Origin: Rachicladosporium sp. CCFEE 5018
Lineage: Eukaryota > Ascomycota > Dothideomycetes > Cladosporiales > Cladosporiaceae
Assembly: GCA_002077045.2 (NCBI GenBank)
Contig: KZ111162.1
Span: 132,604 to 196,603 of the forward strand
Direction: 5' to 3'
DNA: 64,000 bases
The position numbers and the translations under genes are program-made. The notes beneath the pieces are model-generated. The model had not been told where the DNA came from and made no database searches. It saw only the letters and a program-made list of their open reading frames with translations. Below, piece after piece: positions 9,611 through 18,871 of the stretch; position 1 is the first letter of the stretch, and every line of letters begins with the position of its first letter.

Positions 9611-9960
9611 GGTAGCGCTGTATCGATGAGGCTTTTCTCGGTATCGACGTTGCGGAGCGGAGCTTCCCTTTGTCTCGTGGCTATTCCAATGCATTCAGGC
9701 CGGGGAGCTCGTCGAAGTAGCCACTCTGTGTTAATGGACTCGAATCCGGTTGGTAGTGCTTTGTCGTGCAGCCTAACCGTAGAACTTCGAGTCGAGCAGT
9801 CATTCGTCTCATGACGAACAATGCGTGGTGAGATTAAATCGCCATTTCCGGCTTTGCAGCGAGCGCTTTGTTACGAGGCCATGTCGATACAAGACTCACC
9901 TGTCATGTCCCTCCAAGGTCCAGAGTAGCCACATCACAGCAGAGATCTGATCAGAACACA
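9611..9960. other. Spacer between array genes 2 and 3 (A)
   Basis: 350 bp holding the gene-3 element at 9846-9871. A further CTTTGTC preceded by GAGCTTCC is at about 9659-9675, resembling the extra site near 8690. Confidence 0.4.
9846..9871 (+). promoter_or_regulatory. Two-part upstream element, array gene 3 (A)
   Basis: TTCCGG, 14 bp, CTTTGT; ends 89 bp before the ATG at 9961. Preceded by CGCCAT. Confidence 0.6.
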
Positions 9961-10677
9961 ATGGATCGTCTTGCACGCGACGCAGCTGCCCGCTACGGCT
10001 CGAGCCCAGGAGGCGGAGGAGGTTACTACGATTCGTACGGCAGGAGGTCAGCTATGTCCAGCTCGGACCCGTACAGCGATGGAAGAAGAGAGTCCCGCCG
10101 GTCATCGCACGCTCCGTCGCGACGTCTCGAGCGCTCACCGCCAAGATATGAGCGTCGCGAGAGCCGCAACAACAGATATGGCGACCCCTTCGATCGGCCC
10201 ATCCGTGATGTAAGCCCGCGCGGTGAGCGCCGCAACCCTTACACCGACAGATCTCCATTATCCACCAGAGATTACGAGCAGCTCAGGCGGAGTAACAGAT
10301 ATAGTGTCGCTGGGCTCCAGTCCTCGGTCAGCCCCTACCACAATGATGCGGAAAGACGCCCCAGTACCATGGCGAGCTATCACGAAGGTCGTCGGCGGGC
10401 TTCACTGGCACAGGCGGCACGAGCATCGTACCATATCAATGCGCTCTCTCGGCATGAAGACGACAACCGTAGAGCCGCGCAGCGCTACGTCACAGAAGAC
10501 TACCACAGGCGCGAAAGCGATGCTGCACCGCGGCGTCTGTATGACGAGGAGGTACCAGCTAGGTATGGCGGAGGCGTTCTTTTGAGTCAGGAGGCTGCTG
10601 AGAGGAGAAGGGCCAATTCGAGTCACTGGGACATACAGATAGGCATGATGTACTGTCCCAACCATGGCAGTCGATGA
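9961..10677 (+). CDS. Arg/Tyr-rich disordered protein, array gene 3, copy A
   Basis: Same unnamed family; 238 residues. The start is fixed by the shared MDRLARDAAARYGSSP block; upstream in-frame codons to 9868 are not conserved. A Gly-rich YYDSYGRRS segment follows, resembling gene 1. The middle is dense in RRES, RRSS and RRPS-type motifs. The central block is RASYHINAL...NRRAAQRYV and the C-terminal block EEVPARYGGGVLL...RRANSSHWDI. The copy-B protein stops right after HWDI at a TAG (codon 226). Here that codon is CAG, so the frame runs 13 residues further (ending NHGSR) to a later stop. This looks like a stop-loss extension in copy A. Confidence 0.75.
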   Translation: MDRLARDAAARYGSSPGGGGGYYDSYGRRSAMSSSDPYSDGRRESRRSSHAPSRRLERSPPRYERRESRNNRYGDPFDRPIRDVSPRGERRNPYTDRSPLSTRDYEQLRRSNRYSVAGLQSSVSPYHNDAERRPSTMASYHEGRRRASLAQAARASYHINALSRHEDDNRRAAQRYVTEDYHRRESDAAPRRLYDEEVPARYGGGVLLSQEAAERRRANSSHWDIQIGMMYCPNHGSR

Positions 10678-11235
10678 TACTTCGCCCACCACTATGGGAT
10701 ACACAACATTGCATCGGTATGCCAGTGTAGAGACTTCGAGGCGGAACGGGATGTGCCCTTCAGAAAGTCTGATAAGGTAGGATTGAATCTGTCCGCGAAA
10801 ACGCGATCTAGTCCATTCGCGTCGATGAGCAATCTTGGAGTTTCATGGGTATCGTGAAGACTGCCAGCCACCTCCATAAAGACGCGATGCGTCATAGAGG
10901 CTGAATCAACGTGCTGTGCGGTGCAGTGGCAAAGCATTATCGTGAAGCCTCTTCCAGATCATGGGTGCATTGCCAGTATTAGCCCGACATTGTGCCGACA
11001 CAACGGCCTTGATGGGAGCGGCTGGCGAGGGTTCGATAGAGGGATAAGCGAGGTCCAGACAATGGGCTCGAGTGCTCAGATCGCCGCTTCCGGTCACGGG
11101 CTGAGCTCTTTGTAACGCAGTCGCTCCCCTGCACCATTTCCCCGTGCGTCTCTGCCTCGGGTCAGCCGACCAACTTGCTGAGAAAAGCGACTTGACCAAC
11201 AACTCTCGTCGGTGTCCCGAGCTCCGTGATCTGCC
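10678..11235. other. Spacer between array genes 3 and 4 (A)
   Basis: 558 bp with the gene-4 element at 11088-11113. A minus-strand open frame at 10692-10937 is partly shared with copy B. Most of its differences change amino acids and copy B has a 5-bp indel with an early stop, so I do not call it a gene; it may be a relic. Confidence 0.4.
11088..11113 (+). promoter_or_regulatory. Two-part upstream element, array gene 4 (A)
   Basis: TTCCGG, 14 bp, CTTTGT; ends 122 bp before the ATG at 11236. Preceded by CGCCGC. Confidence 0.6.
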
Positions 11236-11985
11236 ATGGACCGTCTAGCACGGGATGCAGCCGAACGCTATGGCTCAGGCTCAGGATCAATACGTGATCG
11301 CCGTGGGTCCAGCTTGGGGAACGGCTACTACTACACCCCATACCGCGACAGCGTGAGCTCTCATCGCCCTTCCGAATCTGCCTCCCTGTCGAGAAGGCCG
11401 TCAGAACATACTGCGTCAAGACGCCGCGAAGCTTCACCAGTTCGCGGGTTCCAGCAGCCCATGTCCGCACGCGAATACAGGAACATGCGGGTCCGAGATC
11501 AGAAGTACGGCCAGAGTAATATGCGGACTGATATGAAGGACTTTCATGGGGCGTTGCCATACCAAGAAGCAATCGATCGCTACGATCCTAGCCAGCGACG
11601 TCCAGTGTCTCCCATGAGGACGGGGAGATCTGAGAATCCGTTCCCGCCGCCGGAGTCCAAACGGTCATCCCGACGAGACAGGCACTCGGAGCGGCCAGAC
11701 AGGCGTCCGAGCGATTTTGACACCAGGCAGTCAAGGGCACTCAGACGAGAGTCAGTCGCGCGGCAAGACCGCGCCAGCTACCACAATGACGCGCTCGCCC
11801 GGGCAGCAGAGGACAATCGTAGGGTTGCAGCACATTATGTTACAAACGACCACAGAGTGCGTGTGTCAGACTGGGGTGGGCAGCAGCGACGTCTGCATCT
11901 GAGTGAGATCCCTGCGAGGTATGGGGGCGACTTGCTTAGCCAGCATGCCGCGGCGAGATCAAGAGGAGAGTGGTTCCATGAATGA
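11236..11985 (+). CDS. Arg/Tyr-rich disordered protein, array gene 4, copy A
   Basis: Same unnamed family; 249 residues, single exon, start MDRLARDAAERYGSGS. It shares DRRGSSLGNGYYYTPYRDS with gene 2. A segment not seen in the other paralogs, about residues 75-115 (MSAREYRNMRVRDQKYGQSN and following), is well conserved with copy B and may be a short structured region. The central block is RASYHNDALARAAEDNRRVA. The C-terminal block is EIPARYGGDLLSQHAA and ends GEWFHE instead of GSWHFF. Lys is rare (I count a few) and Cys is absent. Confidence 0.75.
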   Translation: MDRLARDAAERYGSGSGSIRDRRGSSLGNGYYYTPYRDSVSSHRPSESASLSRRPSEHTASRRREASPVRGFQQPMSAREYRNMRVRDQKYGQSNMRTDMKDFHGALPYQEAIDRYDPSQRRPVSPMRTGRSENPFPPPESKRSSRRDRHSERPDRRPSDFDTRQSRALRRESVARQDRASYHNDALARAAEDNRRVAAHYVTNDHRVRVSDWGGQQRRLHLSEIPARYGGDLLSQHAAARSRGEWFHE

Positions 11986-12713
11986 GTACATAGAGCCCTT
12001 GGAGGCCTGAATATAGTAGTTGCTTTGACTCAAGTGTTCCGTGTGTCGCCTATCCCCCGACGCTGTTATAAAGTCAGGGGTCTCGAAACAAATCCACACA
12101 GAGTGCTACCGTCCATGGACGCCTCGCTTCCGACGTGGTTATCGTAAGTCAGGAGAGCAAATGGGGTACGACGTAGAGCGGAGGCATCATTCAGTCAGTC
12201 GCTTGACCTAGATCAGCGAGAACCGCCGCTGGGTGCCTCTCGACTATACCAGATCACGCGTAGTAGAGCATAACCCCATGCACGTTCGCATGACGGCGTC
12301 AGGGGTGTCGACAACAAGCCCTGGGAGGAACGTAGCAGCCACTCCCCGTCGCAACGATGATGGAACCCAAAGACCCGTCAACAGTACGCTTTGACGTGTG
12401 CCACCGCATCATATGGTCTATGTGTTCGAGGAAGAATGATACTCTGTCTCAGCTGCTGAAGCAGTTCAGCAGAAGCTTTGGCAGAATGCTTGGCAAATTC
12501 TTGATGTACTCGATCCTCCGCGCTGCCATTCTCTGTCTCGAGCGTACATATCGCATTGCATTGCTGTTCTTCGTTGTCGTGGTCTGCGCTGAGTCTGTCC
12601 ACTGTCGTGCAGCTGTAATAGTGATATTCTGATCCAAGCATGGGGCGGTAGTACGAATATAGATCTGAGAATCCCGGCCCTGTTGGAAAAAGCAATACTT
12701 ACACCGAACAACG
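11986..12713. other. Intergenic, array to SulP transporter (A)
   Basis: 728 bp with the gene-4 3' end and the transporter promoter/5' UTR. The copy-B counterpart is 747 bp with many substitutions and indels. Open frames here are not conserved between copies. Confidence 0.4.
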
Positions 12714-15558
12714 ATGTCGTCCACCTCCAGCGGCTCTCCGAGACCCTCGCCACGCGGCTCTCGTACGGCTTCATTGTCAATATCCGGCCATCAGCCTGCA
12801 CAGCCGTCAGGGCTACGGGAAGCACACCGCCCTCCGCCATCACCAGATGGGCGAGGGGACAGCCATCTGCCGACAGAAGCTCTCCCACACGGAGATCTTC
12901 ACGCCGTGGCGACCGTGTCAGAGGATGCGGAGACAAGCGTGGGCCACACGGCAGCAGGGGAGGGTACCGCACGGTCGAAGCTTGTCGAGGATGCGAAGAA
13001 CTGGCACATCCCCACCCACCATAATTGTGGGGAGGAGAACTGCGATCATGGCACCATAAGTCCACGTCCGAGGTTCTTGCCTGGATATGGGAGCTTCCTG
13101 GAGCCTATGACGCCGTCTGGAAGTGATGACGGGTTTGGCGGACGGTTCCCACATGGTATCGGTGACGGCGTGAACGGGAGCGCAGACAATGTCCACGGCG
13201 TTCTTGGTGATGCCGTGACAGACGGTCTACTTGGACGTCGTGGTGGTAACAAGACGAGTACGACGCAGTGGCTTGCTAAGCGGAATCATGTGAAGCACAG
13301 TCGCTTGATGTACGTTCAACCAAATCCACTCGTCCACCTTCGCCTCTTGCGTTCTGTGAACCCCCCGGCGCACCCGGCGTGGCTTTCATGAGTCTCGCGG
13401 CACGGCCGCTTACTGCTGCAGCTAAGTCGATGGGTGTGCAGGGGGTCATAGACAAGAGGAAAGAGCGGAGGCACTGCCAGCACTATGTACTGTAGGCTGA
13501 TGTCCCGGTAGGTACTTCCTCTACTATCTCCCCTGTTCGAACTGGATCAAGCAGTACCGCTGGTCTTATCTCAAAGGCGATCTCATCGCCGCGCTCACCA
13601 TGGCTAGCTTCTACATACCAATGTCGCTCTCGTACGCATCAAATCTCGGCCACATACCACCGATCAACGGACTCTACTCCTTCGTCTTCAACCCACTCAT
13701 CTACGCCATTCTCGGCACATGCCCACAAATGGTCGTCGGACCAGAGGCAGCTGGCTCGCTCCTCACAGGCTCCGTTGTCCGCGAAGCCATCAATGCCGGA
13801 AAGCATAAAGATGACGCAGATGTCAAGAACGCCCAGGTGGCGGGCATGGTCACTGGACTCGCGGGAGCCGTGATTTTGGCTTCAGGACTCTTTCGACTGG
13901 GCTTCCTTGACTCGGTACTCAGCCGACCTTTCCTGCGCGGCTTCATCAGCGCCATCGGCATTGTCATCTTGATCGATCAGCTGATCCCTGAGATAGGACT
14001 TGATAGTACTGCTGCGCACTCGCAAGCCGCGCATGGCAGCAGTCTGGACAAGATCATGTTTCTCTTTCGGCACGTCGGCGAAGCGAACAAGATTACTTGT
14101 GCGGTGTCGTTCGGCGCATTCGCAATCGTTATGGTACTCAGAGAGATGAAGAAACGATTGCAGCCTCGCATACCGTCCATCGCATACATCCCGGATCGCT
14201 TCCTCGTGGTTGTGCTGTCTGCGGTCTTTACGTGGAAGTTCAAGTGGCAGGATCAGGGACTCGATATACTCGGCGACATCAAGGCGAAAGGCAACACGTT
14301 CCAAGCCCACTTTCCATTTGACTCGGACAATTTCAAGCATGTTGACGATGCTTTCTCGACGGCGTTCCTGATTGCTCTGCTCGGATTCTTCGAGTCAAGT
14401 GTGGCAGCAAAGTCACTTGGCAGCGGAAATGCGAAGATTCGAAAAGTCAAAGATAAGGACGGCAATGAGATCGAGGAGGCAGATGGCATTGTCAACGTCA
14501 CCGTCTCGGCCAACCGTGAGCTGGTCGCTCTAGGTGTGGCTAACGTCGTCGGCGGTCTCTTCATGGCGCTACCGGCATTCGGAGGCTACGGCCGCAGCAA
14601 AGTCAACGCGAGCACAGGCGGCAAGACACCGATGAGCTCAGTCTTCTTGAGCCTGATCACAGTGATCTGCATTGTCTTTCTGCTGCCATACTTCTACTAT
14701 ATCCCAGTAAGTCACATCCCCCAACATCTACTCAATTACACCCACTGACACCTCCCACAGAAAGGCGTCCTCTCCGCCATGATCTCAGTAGTAGCCTACT
14801 CCCTCATCGAAGAAGCACCCCACGACATCCAATTCTTTTGGAAAATCTCCGGCTACTCCGAGCTCCTCTTGATGCTTCTCATCTTCCTCACGACCTTCTT
14901 CTGGAACCTGCGCATCGGTATCGCAGTCGGGATCGGACTATCCCTGCTGCGCTTACTCCGTCACTCGACGCGGCCGCGGATACAGATTCTGGGTCGTGTA
15001 CCGGGGACGAATGATTTCGAGAACGCTGAGCTCGCGCCGGGGGAACTGGAGATGGTGCAGCATTGTCTTGTGATAAAGATCCCAGAGCCCCTCACGTTCG
15101 CTAATACTGTGAGCCACTGCTGTCCACTGTGCTCGGTTTCTCCACTAATACTTGTTTAGGGTTCGCTGAAAGACCGTCTCTCACGCCTGGAGAACCACGG
15201 CACCTCAGCCGCGCACCCCGCCCTCCCAAAAGTGCGCCGTGCAGAGCACAACGAGAACGTCATATTCGACATCCATGGCGTCACGGCCATGGACCCTGCC
15301 GCAGCACAAGTCCTCGTCGAGATCGTAGGCAGCTACGTGGATCGCGGGGTGGGGGTGTGGTTCTGTAGGGTACCGAGTCGAAAGTCAGAAGTCTGGCGGT
15401 TATTACAAGTGAGTGGGGTGGTAGAGGTTGTTGGCGGCGAGGGTCATTTCGTGCAGAGTGTTGATCAGGCGCTGAGGAGGGTTGAGAGGGTTGGAACGGG
15501 AATGGGGTGGGGCGGGGAGGAGGACGGAGGTGGAGGAGGGAGTGGGCATGGCCTGTAG
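12714..15558 (+). CDS. SulP/SLC26-family anion transporter with STAS domain, copy A
   Basis: Four exons (12714-13309, 13512-14706, 14761-15108, 15160-15558) give 845 residues. Intron lengths are 202, 54 and 51 bp, and exon lengths are identical in copy B. The first about 200 residues are a hydrophilic Ser/Pro-rich cytosolic tail. Residues about 200-680 form the membrane region with the SulP signatures GLYSFVFNPLIYAILG and VVGPEA. The C-terminal part is a STAS domain (DIHGVTAMDPAAAQVL about 740-755), then a Gly-rich end. The membrane core and the RIQILGRVPGTNDFEN and KIPEPLTFAN segments resemble yeast YPR003C, a poorly characterised member, rather than the plasma-membrane sulfate permeases SUL1/SUL2. 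The substrate is therefore open: sulfate, oxalate or another anion. Confidence 0.9.
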
Positions 15559-15938
15559 GTCGTTAGTTGCTATGTTATAGCATCGCCTCAATCGAGTACT
15601 TGAGCTATCGAGTGATCAGAGAGAACCAGGTTCATCACATCCGATGCCAGTGCCAAGACTTGGTAGCTCTCAGGGCATCAACGTCACCCATGGCTGTGCA
15701 GCAACTACATGTAGATGTACCAACCAGCTACGCATTTCTTACTCCCCATATTTCGAACAGTTACATCTATCCTGTTCCTCCACACGTCTCGCAACATATA
15801 CTGCAGTGGTCTACTAGATCCAGCTTCCATTATCCTCATTCCATCTGCCACACACTGCCCACACCCGACCCCAGCCCGTGATCGCTTCATACCTTCCTTC
15901 GCCGCATATCCCACGATCCGCGCTCTCTAGCAGCAACC
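15559..15938. other. Intergenic, SulP to END3 (A)
   Basis: 380 bp; pyrimidine-rich toward END3, as expected for a fungal promoter/5' UTR. Nothing specific recognised. Confidence 0.4.
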
Positions 15939-17177
15939 ATGTCAACCAAACAAATCGCCCAATGGGAGATCGACCGCTACTGGGAAATCTTCTCCCCCCT
16001 CACCGCCGGCAGCACCCACCTAACCGGCGCCCAAGCAGCGCCCATACTCAAAAACTCCGCCCTCCCCTCAGAACAACTAGAGAAGATCTGGGACTTAGCA
16101 GACGTCGACAACGACGGGAACCTAGACTTCGAGGAGTTTTGTGTAGCGATGAGGTTAATTTATGATGTGATGAACGGGGAGATGTCTGGGGTGCCGGATA
16201 GCTTGCCGGATTGGCTTGTGCCGGCGGGCAAGGCGCATTTGGTGCAGGCTAGTAGGGCGGTGCAGGGGGGTGGGGAGAGGTTTGAACGGCCGGATGAGGA
16301 TGAGGGGGGAGAGGAGGGGGAGGGGTTGAGGGATGGGTTTGAGTGGTACATGAGTCCTGGGGAGAGGGCGAAGTATGAAGCTATCTACACCGAATCGCGG
16401 AACGCTCGAAGTGGGTTGATATCTTTCGACGCGCTGGGGGAGCTGTACGAGGGCTTAGATGTGCCGGATACAGATGTGCGGAGTGCGTGGAACTTGGTAA
16501 ACCCCAAGAGCGAGGAGGGAATTAACAAAGATGCCTGCCTCGCTTTCCTCCACGTCCTCAACAACCGCCACGAAGGCTATCGCATCCCGCGCTCCATCCC
16601 GCCTAGTCTCCGCGCCACCTTCGAGCAAGGCAAGATCGACTACCGCATGAACAACGACAGCACCACGCAATCTGCCGCCGAGCGCTGGGGCACGAAGCGA
16701 GACGACAATACGGCTTCAGGCCGGAAAGCAAAGTTCGGCGACAGCTATCTCTCGCGCTTAGGCCACGGCGAGCGCAAACCCAAGGGTACAGATTTCAGCT
16801 CCACGACATCAAAGGACGCCGAGTGGGAGGAAGTCCGGCTGAAAAAGCAGCTCCGGGAGATTGAGGAGAAGATGGCGAAGGTTGAAGCTGCTGCGCAGAG
16901 AAGGCGAGATCGCGGTGGGAGGCGAGAAGACAGCCGACCCGCGCTGGTGAAGAGGGAACTGGAGCAGTTGCTTGATTATAAGCGAAGGACGCTGAAAGAC
17001 TTGGAGTTGGGTGGGGGAAAGGAAGGGAAGGGTGGAGGGGCGTTGAAGGAGGTGCAGGAGGAGATTGCGATGGTGAAGGAGCAGGTTGATGGGTTGGACG
17101 CGCATTTACGCAGGCGGGAGGAGGTGCTGAAGGGTTTGAGGGAGGAGGTTGAGAGGGAGAGGACGGCAGGGCGGTAG
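15939..17177 (+). CDS. END3: END3, EH-domain endocytosis protein, copy A
   Basis: Part of the Pan1-End3-Sla1 complex that organises cortical actin patches for endocytosis. It has 412 residues in a single exon. The N-terminal EH domain (about 5-100) includes SEQLEKIWDLADVDNDGNLD with a canonical EF-hand calcium loop (DVDNDGNLDFEE). A second, more degenerate EH-like region (about 130-225) contains YEAIYTESRNARSGLISFDA. The C-terminal third is strongly charged and predicted to be coiled coil (LKKQLREIEEKMAKVEAAAQ and LRRREEVLKGLREEVER), the family's partner-binding region. Length and domain order are normal. Convergent with IDH2, stops 194 bp apart. Confidence 0.93.
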   Translation: MSTKQIAQWEIDRYWEIFSPLTAGSTHLTGAQAAPILKNSALPSEQLEKIWDLADVDNDGNLDFEEFCVAMRLIYDVMNGEMSGVPDSLPDWLVPAGKAHLVQASRAVQGGGERFERPDEDEGGEEGEGLRDGFEWYMSPGERAKYEAIYTESRNARSGLISFDALGELYEGLDVPDTDVRSAWNLVNPKSEEGINKDACLAFLHVLNNRHEGYRIPRSIPPSLRATFEQGKIDYRMNNDSTTQSAAERWGTKRDDNTASGRKAKFGDSYLSRLGHGERKPKGTDFSSTTSKDAEWEEVRLKKQLREIEEKMAKVEAAAQRRRDRGGRREDSRPALVKRELEQLLDYKRRTLKDLELGGGKEGKGGGALKEVQEEIAMVKEQVDGLDAHLRRREEVLKGLREEVERERTAGR

Positions 17178-17371
17178 CCGGACGGCTGTTTGAGAGCTGT
17201 AGTGTGCATAGACACCTGTGAAGGACAAGCAACAGACACAATGACTCCTCGTGCGCGTTTCTTGATGTGTGGATTGGTGAATGCGTATCATACAAAAGTG
17301 ATCTTGCATATCTACCCACCTCTCGCTCGAAAGCAGACGAACAGTCAATGCAGTGCAGGTTCAAGGGGTAT

Positions 17372-18642
17372 TTACAAGTTCTTGATAACCGCAGCCGCAT
17401 ACTCGTGCGTCTTTGCCTTGCCGCCGAGATCACCAGTGATAGTCTGTGAAGCATAGAAGTCAGTGCACTGCTTCCAAAACCTGTTGCAATATCGACAAGA
17501 CTCACCTTCCCCTCCGCCAACGTCTTGAAAATCGCTCCTTGTATCCGATCCGCATGCTCAGTCAACCCCATATGCTGCAACATCATAATACTGCTCAACA
17601 ACAACGCCGTCGGGTTCGCGAGCCCTTTGCCAGCAATATCCGGCGCACTGCCATGCACAGCCTCGAAAATACTGCACTCGTCGCCGATATTGGCCGACGG
17701 CGTAAGGCCCAACCCACCGATCAAGCCAGCACACATGTCACTCAGAATGTCTCCGTACAGGTTCGGCATGACGAGGACTTTGTCGTTGTAGGGCGCCGGG
17801 TCCGTGACGACTTTCAGGCAGGTGTTGTCGAGGAGCTCGGCGTCGAATTCGATGTTGGGGTACTCTTTGGCCATTTTGTTTGCGAGGGAGAGGAAGAGGC
17901 CGTCGCTCATTTTCATTATCGTGGCTTTGTGCACGGCGCGGACTTTGAGGCGGCCGACGTCTTGGGCGTATTGGAAGGCGTAGCGGAGGACGCGCTCGGA
18001 GGCGTCTTTTGTGATGAGTTTGATGCTCTGCACGACGCCGTCTACGACTACGTGCTCGATGCCGCTGTACTCGCCCTCGGTGTTCTCGCGAATGAGGAGA
18101 GTGTCAACGTTATCGTAGGGTGTCTTGTAGCCGGCGATTGATTTACAGGGTCGGACATTGGCGAAGAGGTTGAACGTTCTTCGTAGTGTCAAGTTCAAGC
18201 TCACGTGGCCCTTGCCGACGGGGGTTGCCAGAGGCCCTTTGAGCGCGACGTAATTTCGCGTTATGCTCTCGATCGCGGAGTCTGGGATGACCGTCTTGCC
18301 GTCTTTCAGCATGGGAGTGACATCCACGCTCTCCCATTTTATGGGCACGTTGGCAGCGGAGTAGATGTCTTTGACTGATTGGGAAATCTCGGGCCCGATA
18401 CCGTCGCCTTCTATGAGGGAGACCATGTATTTGCCATCGCTTTGCTTTTGTCCTTTGAATTTAGCGACTTTCTCGGCTGTTGGCGTTGCGTAGGATCGGT
18501 GTTGGAGCTGTGCGGTGTTGTTAGCTTGGGGGAGGTGCCATTCGAGATTAGCGGTTGAGGAGCATACGAAGGCGGCGCGGGGGGCTGTGGAGGAGCGGAA
18601 GCAGCTGCGAGCTGGCGCGGCGAATGTACGTGCGGCCAACAT
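17372..18642 (-). CDS. IDH2: NAD-dependent isocitrate dehydrogenase subunit 2, copy A
   Basis: Catalytic subunit of mitochondrial NAD-isocitrate dehydrogenase (isocitrate to 2-oxoglutarate, TCA cycle). Exons on the minus strand are 18642-18568, 18507-17506 and 17443-17372, encoding 382 residues. Exon 1 encodes an Arg/Ala/Ser-rich mitochondrial presequence (MLAARTFAAPARSCFRSS). The core has IEGDGIGPEIS, the substrate loop SLNLTLRR, RENTEGEYSG, NLYGDILSD and HGSAPDIAGKGLANP. The SLNLTLR form is that of the catalytic rather than the regulatory subunit. Intron 1 is 60 bp without a stop, so the frame looks continuous. In copy B it is 61 bp, which would frameshift if unspliced, so it is a real intron. 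The last 24 codons follow a 62-bp intron. Confidence 0.93.
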
Positions 18643-18871
18643 CTTAGCGGAGGTGTATGGGAGGTGTGCGAGACACGCGAGAGGTTCACAGATGCATTGG
18701 AACAGCTCCAAGCTCGTGCAAAAGCAAGCCCGAGTCCGGAACGCCCCGACTTTGCTTCCGAGCCACGCGACGAGACGCCGCCCTGCTTCTTCGGGACTAG
18801 CTTATATGACTTCTAGAAATCTTTCTTCCTCTTGGGGAATGGTTCCCAGTCCGTTCAGCAGCGAGTCGATC
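18643..18871. promoter_or_regulatory. Shared divergent promoter IDH2 / EMW1 (A)
   Basis: 229 bp between divergent start codons; the copy-B interval (42110-42338) is also 229 bp. No TATA box or known site is obvious. Confidence 0.5.

Noticed and set aside
10692..10937. Minus-strand open frame in the gene 3-4 spacer
   Set aside because: Shared with copy B only in part; most differences change amino acids, and B has an indel and early stop. Possibly a relic, not a supported gene.
16795..17371. Long C-terminal continuation of the IDH2 minus-strand frame
   Set aside because: It arises from reading through the 62-bp intron. The spliced protein ends with the family-typical AAAVIKNL, and the downstream part is antisense to END3.
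18515..18871. In-frame 119-codon N-terminal extension of EMW1
   Set aside because: It runs antisense through the IDH2 presequence exon and intron, its residues are poorly conserved between copies, and copy B opens at a different upstream Met.
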